Shown here one piece after another: positions 1 to 5,669 of a stretch of DNA of 9,567 nt (positions are counted from its first letter, which is position 1; every line of letters begins with the position of its first letter). Location: the NCBI GenBank assembly GCA_938041595.1, contig CALITN010000186.1, positions 1 to 9,567 on the forward strand. The letters are read 5' to 3'. The notes under the pieces are model-generated. The model was not told the DNA's origin and made no database searches. It saw nothing but the letters and a program-made list of their open reading frames with translations. The translations under genes were made by a program, and so were the position numbers. The stretch comes from an uncultured Flavobacteriaceae bacterium (lineage in GTDB: Bacteria; Bacteroidota; Bacteroidia; Flavobacteriales; Flavobacteriaceae).

Positions 1-1
1 C

Positions 2-775
2 GCATTGGAATACAGTCAATCTTTCAATGGCTTACTCCTTTCACATCCCTCCAATAAGCTATTGGAAGCCAATGGCCAAATGCACGAAGGAATCACCAGT
101 ACAGAGCTCGGTCTCAAAGGCATACCCAGCATTGCGGAAAGCATCCAAATCAATCGCGATTTAGAACTCTTAGAAAATAGTGGAGGGCGTTTGCATATCC
201 CTTTTATAAGTACTGCCGCTGGAGTGGCGCATATTCGAGCAGCTAAAAAGAAAGGGTTAAATGTCAGCTGTTCTGTTGGACTTCCGCATTTGTTTTTTGA
301 TGCCACTGCTTTAATAAGCTTTGACGCTAACCTTAAACTCTTTCCCCCTATACGAACCCAAGAAGATCAAAAAGCCCTACGTGAAGGTTTACTCGACGGT
401 ACCATTGACTGTGTGAGTAGTATGCATCAACCGATTAATCCAGAAAATAAGGATCTAGAGTTTGAATTGGCACTGCCTGGAAGCATCGGCCTGGAAGCCT
501 GCTTTGGTATCTTATCCTCTCTATTTCCATTAGAACAGGCGGTGCGATTTTTGACCCGTGGAAAAGCGATCTTTTCCATTCCACAGCCCCAAATTGAAGT
601 TGGTCAAGTGGCTGATTTTACTTTTTTTGACCCTACTCAAAACTACCCACTCTCCCCATCAGATCTCTTTTCCACATCCAAGAATTGCGCCTTTTTGGGG
701 CATCAATTGAGTGGAAAAGTATTGGGGTGTTACCATAACAAACAATTGCATTGGAATGCCATCACCTCCGCTTGA
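2..775 (+). CDS. Dihydroorotase-like amidohydrolase (PyrC-type), 3' part only
   Basis: The reading frame is open from the left edge, so the start and the N-terminal half, including the HxH metal site, lie outside the window. The visible 257 codons show the C-terminal half of a dihydroorotase/allantoinase-type amidohydrolase barrel: a GRLHIPFIST strand, the FPPIRTQED segment (PPLRTEED in canonical enzymes), the GTIDCVSSMHQP loop, the LPGSIGLE segment, and a closing beta domain with QVADFTFFDP. Canonical dihydroorotase cyclises carbamoyl-aspartate in pyrimidine synthesis. Here several active-site positions look replaced: the HVST histidine is Phe (203-205), the first His of the PHH motif is Pro (284-286), and the catalytic Asp of TDHAPH is Met (422-424). 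From memory, Bacteroidota carry a divergent dihydroorotase family with an SSHxP-type loop, and this resembles it. The protein may be non-catalytic or act on another substrate. The family call is firm; the activity is uncertain. The gene overlaps the next one by 20 nt. Confidence 0.85.
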   Translation, partial: ALEYSQSFNGLLLSHPSNKLLEANGQMHEGITSTELGLKGIPSIAESIQINRDLELLENSGGRLHIPFISTAAGVAHIRAAKKKGLNVSCSVGLPHLFFDATALISFDANLKLFPPIRTQEDQKALREGLLDGTIDCVSSMHQPINPENKDLEFELALPGSIGLEACFGILSSLFPLEQAVRFLTRGKAIFSIPQPQIEVGQVADFTFFDPTQNYPLSPSDLFSTSKNCAFLGHQLSGKVLGCYHNKQLHWNAITSA

Positions 776-1418
776 CAGCCCTCTAGATCATCTCTACCGT
801 CCAGCCCAGACTGGCAATAAACCGTCCGCTGTTTTGTTCTTATTGCATGGGTATGGCAGTAACAAAGAAGATCTTTTTTCGTTTTCAAATTACCTCCCTC
901 CTCATTTTGCTGTCATTGCCTTGAATGCACCCATTGCTCTTCCTTTTGGAGGCTATGCTTGGTATGAGCTTGAGTTTACTGCTGACATGAAGCGATTGAG
1001 TAATTATGAGCAAGCCCATAGCAGTCTAAAACGTCTTAAAGAGAATATCGAACATTACTGTGATCAATACCAATTGGACAAAAGTCAGGTAAGTTGCCTA
1101 GGGTTTAGTCAGGGAGCCATTCTGAGTTGGGCTTTAGGCTTAGATGCCCCCAAGCAGATTCAACAAATTATTGGACTCAGCGGGCTGATTGATCCAGAAT
1201 TGCTGCTGCAGCCCTTGGACACCTATCGCGATATTGTCGCTTTTGCTTCCCACGGTAGAGAAGATGCCACACTCCCCATCGATTACGCCAGAGAAAGCAT
1301 TGGTACACTAAGCATAAAAAACCCCGCCATTTCTTACAAAGAATATCCTACAGGACACACCATCAGTCAAGAAAATTTTAATGACATGTTACAGTGGCTA
1401 GTCCGCCAGCGGATATAA
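756..1418 (+). CDS. Alpha/beta hydrolase, phospholipase/carboxylesterase family
   Basis: A 220-aa serine hydrolase of the small carboxylesterase/lysophospholipase (YpfH-like) type, probably cytoplasmic as no signal peptide is seen. The oxyanion-hole strand is FLLHGYGSNKEDL (about residues 28-40). The nucleophile elbow is GFSQG with Ser118. The acid is Asp170 in SHGRED, and the base is His201 in PTGHT. This family hydrolyses short carboxylic or thioesters; the substrate here is unknown. I chose the ATG at 756 because the fold begins soon after it. A GTG at 711 would add 15 residues lying entirely inside the upstream gene. The start lies 20 nt before the upstream stop, so translational coupling with the dihydroorotase-like gene is likely. 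The last 21 nt overlap the convergent gene on the other strand. Confidence 0.9.
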   Translation: MPSPPLDSPLDHLYRPAQTGNKPSAVLFLLHGYGSNKEDLFSFSNYLPPHFAVIALNAPIALPFGGYAWYELEFTADMKRLSNYEQAHSSLKRLKENIEHYCDQYQLDKSQVSCLGFSQGAILSWALGLDAPKQIQQIIGLSGLIDPELLLQPLDTYRDIVAFASHGREDATLPIDYARESIGTLSIKNPAISYKEYPTGHTISQENFNDMLQWLVRQRI

Positions 1419-1895
1419 AAAGGATTCTTGAACGGTGAAACGAAAGCTTCCATTTTTGAGTTTTCGGTAGCTTAGGAACAATTCCCCCCAATAGGTACCG
1501 TCGGTAAAGTCAGCCAGAATCCATTTGTGATTAAGCACCTTAACCTTGTTGATCAAAAAACCGCCCTCCCCCATGGGAACAAAAGGAACCAATTTTTGGT
1601 CATTGGCCAATAGATTGGTTTCGTAAACGGCATCCACCAACTGACTTTCAAGAACCGCTAAGTCTTCCTCTTGAAAAAACACTTGTGCCCCTTCATTTTG
1701 AATCAGTGAAAAATACACTTCATCATCCAAACGCTCTTGTAAAACCTGTACTGAATCTTGCAGTTGTTTCCGCAATCCTACTTCTTTGCGCCAATCGGAT
1801 TCTATACTATTGAGTACTTTATTGGAATTCACCAACTGAAAAATGAGAATCAAAAGCGTAAAGACGAACAAGTAAATAAAGATTTGTTTTTTCAT
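1398..1895 (-). CDS. Conserved single-pass membrane protein of unknown function
   Basis: I do not recognise the family. The 165-aa product starts with two lysines and one hydrophobic segment (about residues 5-22), which acts either as a membrane anchor or as an uncleaved signal. A charged, heptad-like helix follows (about 30-62, rich in E, R, K, Q and L) and could form a short coiled coil. The rest, with GGFLINKV, HKWILADFTDGTYWGELFL and FRFTVQESFLYPL, looks like a small beta-rich domain, probably on the outer side of the inner membrane. The ATG at 1895 sits one base after the TGA of the metallo-hydrolase gene, so the two are almost certainly co-transcribed. An in-frame TTG at 1910 is less likely because the hydrophobic segment begins right after the ATG. 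The gene ends 21 nt inside the convergent hydrolase gene. Confidence 0.8.
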   Translation of the reverse strand: MKKQIFIYLFVFTLLILIFQLVNSNKVLNSIESDWRKEVGLRKQLQDSVQVLQERLDDEVYFSLIQNEGAQVFFQEEDLAVLESQLVDAVYETNLLANDQKLVPFVPMGEGGFLINKVKVLNHKWILADFTDGTYWGELFLSYRKLKNGSFRFTVQESFLYPLAD

Positions 1896-1896
1896 A

Positions 1897-2667
1897 TCAG
1901 TTAGATTCAATTTGAAGATTGTCGTAGGCCAAAAAAACTGTATCGGGGAGTTGCTGTGAAACCTCTTCGTGAAAGCCCAGCAGATGGCTTATATGGGTGA
2001 AATAGGTGCGTTTGGGTTGCAATTCATTCACTATTTGCAGCGCTTCCTCAAGATTTAAATGCATCGGATGGGGCTCCACCCGCAATGCGCTAATTATGAG
2101 CACATCCAGGTTTTGAAGTTTTTGCCGTTCCTCCACTGCAATGGTTTTTACATCGGTGAGATACGCAAAATCATCTATTCGGAATCCCATTACAGATAAT
2201 TGATTATGTAAGACTTCAACGGGAATAACTTTTTTTCCTCCCAATTCAAAAGGTTCGTCTTTGTGGAGTGTGTTTAAGTTTGCAGTAGGTGCACCCGGAT
2301 ACTTGTTTTCTGTTTCAAAAATATAGGCAAAGCGCTGGCGAAGCGCATTTTGCACTCGGGCATCGGCATAGAGCTCCAGTGCTCCCTGACGGAAGCAGAA
2401 TGGGCGAATGTCATCCAAACCTGCTGTATGATCGGCATGCTCGTGTGTAAATAGCAAACCATCTAGGCGAGGAATAGGATTGGCCAAAAGCTGCTGACGA
2501 AAGTCTGGACCGCAATCAATAACAAAATATTGTCGATCCCATTCAAGCAATACCGAAACACGCAAGCGCTTGTCTCTGGGATCATTACTTAAGCAAACGG
2601 GGTGATCGCTTCCAATAATGGGAATTCCCTGTGAAGTGCCAGTTCCTAGAAAAGTTATTTTGAGCAT
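1897..2667 (-). CDS. MBL-fold metallo-hydrolase, PhnP-like
   Basis: A 256-aa metallo-beta-lactamase-fold enzyme of the PhnP/RNase Z-like branch, shown by its N-terminal LGTGTSQGIP (residues 7-16). Metal ligands are visible: HEHADH (His75, His77, Asp79, His80), His154, Asp172 in LTD, and His225 in FTHISH. Relatives include PhnP, which opens phosphoribosyl cyclic phosphate in phosphonate breakdown, and tRNase Z. No phosphonate genes are near, so a general phosphodiesterase role is the safe call. The long exosite arm of tRNase Z is not apparent. It is the first gene of a two-gene unit with the membrane protein gene behind it (1-nt gap). The ATG is at 2667, followed at once by the first core strand MLKITFLGTG. 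A perfect TATCTTTG promoter element lies only about 8 nt upstream, which would give a very short leader. Confidence 0.92.
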   Translation of the reverse strand: MLKITFLGTGTSQGIPIIGSDHPVCLSNDPRDKRLRVSVLLEWDRQYFVIDCGPDFRQQLLANPIPRLDGLLFTHEHADHTAGLDDIRPFCFRQGALELYADARVQNALRQRFAYIFETENKYPGAPTANLNTLHKDEPFELGGKKVIPVEVLHNQLSVMGFRIDDFAYLTDVKTIAVEERQKLQNLDVLIISALRVEPHPMHLNLEEALQIVNELQPKRTYFTHISHLLGFHEEVSQQLPDTVFLAYDNLQIESN

Positions 2668-2675
2668 GCGATAGC

Positions 2676-2683
2676 CAAAGATA
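2676..2683 (-). promoter_or_regulatory. Candidate -7 element for the metallo-hydrolase unit
   Basis: Read on the minus strand this is TATCTTTG, an exact match to the Bacteroidota -7 consensus TAnnTTTG. The -33 side, about 19 nt upstream, is only T-rich with no clear TTG. Transcription would begin near 2670, leaving a leader of a few bases before the ATG at 2667. The leader length is unusual, so confidence is moderate. Confidence 0.4.
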
Positions 2684-2687
2684 AATA

Positions 2688-2717
2688 TTTGTCCCTATAT
2701 AAAAATGTGTAATTTTA
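2688..2717 (+). promoter_or_regulatory. Candidate promoter of the 477-aa protein gene
   Basis: TTTG at 2688-2691 and TAATTTTA at 2710-2717 are separated by 18 nt. This matches the Bacteroidota sigma-A arrangement (TTTG, 17-23 nt, TAnnTTTG) in all but the last base of the -7 box. The predicted start near 2723 gives a leader of roughly 13 nt to the ATG at 2736 and places the alternative TTG at 2727 almost on the transcript end, which favours the ATG. The element overlaps the upstream region of the divergent metallo-hydrolase promoter. Confidence 0.5.
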
Positions 2718-2735
2718 AGGTATCAATTGCAACCT

Positions 2736-4169
2736 ATGAGTCCATCCCTTCCCGGTGATCAATCTTTTGAAAATCGCCCTTCCATTGAAGCCAAAGCCCT
2801 ACGAATCAATCTCAATCAACACATTTACGGAACTTTTGCCGAGATCGGTGCCGGTCAAGAAGTGGCGCGTCACTTTTTTCGCGTAGGAGGTGCTTCTGGT
2901 ACCATTGCCAAAACCATTTCGGCCTATGACAAAAATTTTAGTGACACCATTTATGGTGAAGAAGCCGATGGCCGCTATGTAACCGAAGCCCGTTTGTACA
3001 AAATGCTGGATCACGAAATGCGCTTGCTGGAAAGCCGCATCCCCAAAGAGCAGCATCCCAATAAAATGTTTTTTACCTTGGCCAATACGGTAGCTACCAT
3101 TGACTTTGCCAAAAAATTCAAAGGGCATGGCTGGATGGGTATCCGTTTTCAAACCGCACCCGATACACCCTACAACGAGATCACCCTACATGTACGTTTT
3201 CATCAAGCTGAGGCAAGACTGCAACAAGAGGTTCTCGGTTTTATGGGGGTAAATCTGGTCTATGGAGCTTTCTATAAATACAACGAGCCTAAAAAACTGC
3301 TCCGGTATCTCTATGACTATATTGATGATGACGCAATTGAAATTGATACCATCAATTTCAAAGGACCATTATTTGAAAAGGTTGACAATCGTTTGATGAG
3401 CCTGCAATTGGTCAAAAACAAAATGACCGAAGCCGTAATGTTTGACTCTTCTGGAAACAACATACTCCCTGCCCGTATTCTGTACAAAAAAAATATCTTG
3501 GCCCTACGGGGTAGTTTCCGACCTGTAACTCGGGTTAATATTGATATGTTCGAAAAATCCCTTGATATTTTTCTCAAGGAAGAGAATGTTGAGGAAGACA
3601 AGACTGTTGTCATTTTTGAAATCACCCTTTCCAATCTGATGGCACAAGGAGAAATAGATGAGCAAGATTTTATGGATCGCGCCAAACTCCTCTGTTCCCT
3701 AGGACATATTGTAATGATATCCAACTTCAAAGAATACTATCGACTGGTGGACTATTTCTCGGCCTATACCAAAAAACAAATGGCCTTGTCCATGGGAGTT
3801 AACAACTTCATCGAAATTTTTAAAGAAGATTACTACAGTGACTTGAGTGGTGGGATTTTAGAAGCCTTTGGAAAAATGTTCTACAACAACCTTAAAGTGT
3901 ATCTCTACCCCACCAAAAATCCAGAAACACAAGAAGTGGTCAACAGCAATAATTTACGACTGCACCCTCGAATGAAAGACTTTTATAAATTCTTTAAATA
4001 CAACGGTAAGATTGTCGATATCTTCGACTATGAAGAAGCATATCTCAGTATTTTCTCCCGTGATATTTTAAGTAAAATAAAAAAGAATGAAAAAGGCTGG
4101 GAAAAACAATTGCCAGAGGGGATTTCGGAAATGATTGTGAAAGAAGAGATGTTTGGATATAAAAAATAA
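2736..4169 (+). CDS. Conserved protein of unknown function, 477 aa
   Basis: I recognise the protein type but know no established function. It has no signal peptide or membrane segment and looks cytoplasmic. The most family-like stretches are GAGQEVARHFFRVGGASG (about residues 38-55), continuing into TIAKTISAYD and FSDTIYG; then GHGWMGIRFQ (about 131-140); LHVRF; GVNLVYGAFY (about 172-181); and DLSGGILEAFGKMF (about 370-383). The glycine-rich first block could bind a nucleotide or phosphate, but it is not a Walker A. I recall homologues in databases labelled as nicotinamide mononucleotide adenylyltransferase. No HxGH-type nucleotidyltransferase motif is visible, so I do not adopt that name. 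The gene is transcribed alone: its left neighbour is divergent, and a 152-bp gap separates it from convergent bcp. The ATG at 2736 is preferred to the TTG at 2727. Confidence 0.85.
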   Translation: MSPSLPGDQSFENRPSIEAKALRINLNQHIYGTFAEIGAGQEVARHFFRVGGASGTIAKTISAYDKNFSDTIYGEEADGRYVTEARLYKMLDHEMRLLESRIPKEQHPNKMFFTLANTVATIDFAKKFKGHGWMGIRFQTAPDTPYNEITLHVRFHQAEARLQQEVLGFMGVNLVYGAFYKYNEPKKLLRYLYDYIDDDAIEIDTINFKGPLFEKVDNRLMSLQLVKNKMTEAVMFDSSGNNILPARILYKKNILALRGSFRPVTRVNIDMFEKSLDIFLKEENVEEDKTVVIFEITLSNLMAQGEIDEQDFMDRAKLLCSLGHIVMISNFKEYYRLVDYFSAYTKKQMALSMGVNNFIEIFKEDYYSDLSGGILEAFGKMFYNNLKVYLYPTKNPETQEVVNSNNLRLHPRMKDFYKFFKYNGKIVDIFDYEEAYLSIFSRDILSKIKKNEKGWEKQLPEGISEMIVKEEMFGYKK

Positions 4170-4321
4170 TCCTTTAGACAGCCTTCAAAAAACAACAACA
4201 ATTTTGATGCATGCGCTGAATAATGAGGATGGCTACTGATTTTTAAAAGATACGCCTTGGAATTCTAACGGGAATTCGTTTGTTATCCTTACCTTTTATA
4301 GTATGCTAAGGCTTTAAAAGT
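4170..4321. other. Gap between convergent genes; no gene seen
   Basis: This gap holds the 3' ends of the 477-aa gene and bcp, so terminators are expected here. The only structure I find is weak. GAATTC occurs twice six bases apart (4260-4265 and 4272-4277) and could form a six-pair AT-rich stem, and CCTTA/TAAGG arms (4287-4291 and 4307-4311) flank 15 bases. Neither is a GC-rich stem followed by a T run. No open frame of useful length and no RNA gene is visible. Confidence 0.4.
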
Positions 4322-4780
4322 CTAGGTATCCCCCAATATTTGTGCAGCGTGCTCTTTGGTTTTGACCTTGTCAATCACTCGGCTGCAAAGGCCTTTTTCG
4401 TCGAAAATAAACGTCTTGCGGTGAATCCCATCATATTCTTTTCCCATAAATTTTTTAAGTCCCCAAACTCCAAAGGCTTCGATGACAATCTTGTCTTCAT
4501 CGGCCAATAGGGGAAATGGAAATTCAAATTTGTCTGAAAAATTTTTTTGTTTTTTCACACTATCAGCACTCACACCCAATAAGGCATAGCCTTCCTTTTT
4601 TAATTCAGCATAGTGATCGCGTAAATCACAGGCTTCGGCCGTACAACCTGGGGTGTTTGCTTTGGGATAGAAAAACACCACCAATTTTTGGTTCGCATAA
4701 TCGGTATCACTGATAGTGTTTCCATTTTGATCATTAACGGTAAAGGGAGGGAGCTTGTCTCCTACTTGTAAGGTATTCAT
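4322..4780 (-). CDS. bcp: Thioredoxin-dependent peroxiredoxin, BCP/PrxQ type
   Basis: A 152-aa thiol peroxidase that reduces hydrogen peroxide and organic hydroperoxides with thioredoxin as electron donor, in the cytoplasm. Diagnostic features are KLVVFFYPKANTPGCTAEAC (about residues 32-51), with the peroxidatic Cys46 and resolving Cys51 five residues apart as in Escherichia coli BCP (an atypical 2-Cys enzyme). The active-site Thr43 and Pro44 are present, as is the conserved Arg121 in HRKTFIFD. Length is normal for the family (about 150 aa). I chose the ATG at 4780, which gives the usual short lead into VGDKLPPF; the longer frame to 4819 would run into the divergent nth gene. A likely promoter element, TACATTTG, lies about 27 nt upstream. 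The gene pairs head to head with nth. Confidence 0.95.
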   Translation of the reverse strand: MNTLQVGDKLPPFTVNDQNGNTISDTDYANQKLVVFFYPKANTPGCTAEACDLRDHYAELKKEGYALLGVSADSVKKQKNFSDKFEFPFPLLADEDKIVIEAFGVWGLKKFMGKEYDGIHRKTFIFDEKGLCSRVIDKVKTKEHAAQILGDT

Positions 4781-4799
4781 AGCATTTTTGTTTTCTTTG
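4766..4799 (+). promoter_or_regulatory. Possible nth promoter inside the bcp start
   Basis: TTG at 4766-4768 and TTTCTTTG at 4792-4799 (one mismatch to TAnnTTTG) are 23 nt apart, at the upper limit of the usual spacing. Some such arrangement is required because the gap between the two start codons is only 29 bp, so the upstream half of the nth promoter must lie within bcp codons. The match itself is weak. Confidence 0.28.
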
Positions 4800-4806
4800 T
4801 TCAAAA

Positions 4807-4814
4807 CAAATGTA
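4807..4814 (-). promoter_or_regulatory. Candidate -7 element for bcp
   Basis: On the minus strand this reads TACATTTG, an exact TAnnTTTG match. The predicted start near 4801 gives a leader of about 20 nt to the bcp ATG at 4780, a normal distance. The -33 region falls in the nth 5' coding end and is a T-rich run without a clear TTG. The box contains the first possible ATG of nth (4810-4812). Confidence 0.45.
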
Positions 4815-5478
4815 CGCAATGCTAAAAAAAGAAAAAGTAGCCTTTGTCATGCATACGCTTGATGCTCTCTATCCAGAAATCCCAATTCCTCTGGATCATT
4901 CAGACCCTTACACCCTGTTGATTGCGGTATTGCTATCAGCCCAAAGTACCGATGTGAGGGTAAATCAAATCACGCCCCTGCTTTTTGCTAAAGCGCGTCG
5001 TCCTGAAGATATGGTCAAGCTTTCGGTGGAGGAAATCCGTGATATTATCCGGCCTGTAGGTCTTTCTCCTATGAAATCCAAAGGGATTCATGGACTGTCA
5101 GAAATTCTTTTGGAACAATACGATGGGCAGGTTCCTCAAACCTATGAAGCTCTGGAAGCCCTTCCTGCCGTAGGTCACAAAACAGCTGCTGTGGTTCTTT
5201 CACAAGCCTTTGGTATTCCCGCTTTTCCAGTAGACACCCATATTCATCGCTTGTTATACCGCTGGGGGCTCAGCAATGGCAAAAACGTGGTTCAAACCGA
5301 GCGTGATGCCAAACGTTTATTCCCAGAAAAGAAATGGAATGCACTGCATTTGCAAATCATTTGGTACGGAAGGGAGTATTGCCCTGCCAGAGGATGGGAT
5401 ATAACAAAAGACCCAATCACCCTAAAAATAGGACGAAGGCCTCTTGTTAGAAAAGAATTGGAAAAGCTTAATTCTTAA
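4810..5478 (+). CDS. nth: Endonuclease III (DNA glycosylase/AP lyase), no Fe-S cysteines
   Basis: A 222-aa HhH-GPD glycosylase that removes oxidised pyrimidines and nicks abasic sites in base-excision repair. The core is clear: LLSAQSTDVRVN (about residues 41-52), the helix-hairpin-helix LPAVGHKTAAVV (about 118-129) with the Schiff-base Lys124, and the catalytic Asp142 in PVDTHIHR. The canonical enzyme ends with four cysteines (C-X6-C-X2-C-X5-C) holding a [4Fe-4S] cluster. Here that stretch is YGREYCPARGWDITKDPI, with one cysteine (Cys191), which is the only one in the protein. The cluster is therefore absent, while fold and catalytic residues are intact. I recall similar tails in other flavobacterial Nth proteins, so this is probably a lineage trait. 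An in-frame ATG at 4819 is an equally possible start. The 3' end overlaps the 50-aa gene by 11 nt. Confidence 0.93.
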   Translation: MYAMLKKEKVAFVMHTLDALYPEIPIPLDHSDPYTLLIAVLLSAQSTDVRVNQITPLLFAKARRPEDMVKLSVEEIRDIIRPVGLSPMKSKGIHGLSEILLEQYDGQVPQTYEALEALPAVGHKTAAVVLSQAFGIPAFPVDTHIHRLLYRWGLSNGKNVVQTERDAKRLFPEKKWNALHLQIIWYGREYCPARGWDITKDPITLKIGRRPLVRKELEKLNS

Positions 5479-5620
5479 GCCGATCCAGTAAATCTTTTTC
5501 AGAAACTTTTTGATCCTCATAGGCTTTCGAAAAAGCCATAATGCGCTTGATTACAAGGTCTCTAGGCACAATGGGACAGTCGGTTTCGTTTTTTTGTGGT
5601 GTAGCGTAGTCTTTTTCCAT
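5468..5620 (-). CDS. Small protein of 50 aa downstream of the sigma factor
   Basis: An ATG at 5620 opens a 50-codon frame ending in TAA at 5468-5470. The product starts MEKDYATPQKNETDCPIVPR, continues DLVIKRIMAFSKAYEDQ, and ends LLDRLKN. It is highly charged, has one cysteine, no signal peptide and no membrane segment, and the second half looks helical and amphipathic. Support for a real gene: it fills the sigma-nth gap on the strand of the sigma gene, starts 49 nt after the sigma stop, and its codon use resembles that of its neighbours. The PRDLVIKRIMAFSKAY stretch resembles, from memory, a class of very short Bacteroidota proteins with an IxNILxFAKSY-like core. No function is known to me. 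No promoter is evident in the 49-nt gap, so it is probably co-transcribed with the sigma gene. It overlaps the nth 3' end by 11 nt. Confidence 0.6.
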   Translation of the reverse strand: MEKDYATPQKNETDCPIVPRDLVIKRIMAFSKAYEDQKVSEKDLLDRLKN

Positions 5621-5669
5621 TCAGTATTGTTTTCGTTTATAACGCAAAGCGCGTGAATATATTGCCCTA

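Noticed and set aside
16..306. Minus-strand open frame of 96 codons inside the dihydroorotase-like gene
   Set aside because: It lies fully antisense to a gene with clear family motifs and its product has no recognisable features.
711..755. GTG start extending the alpha/beta hydrolase by 15 residues
   Set aside because: The extension lies wholly inside the upstream coding sequence and precedes the fold; the ATG at 756 suffices.
2799..3730. Two minus-strand open frames (2799-3152 and 3317-3730) within the 477-aa gene
   Set aside because: They are antisense to a conserved frame, with no motifs, no promoter and unusual composition.
4260..4311. GAATTC pair and CCTTA/TAAGG arms as a bidirectional terminator
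   Set aside because: Stems are short and AT-rich with no following T run; too weak to call.
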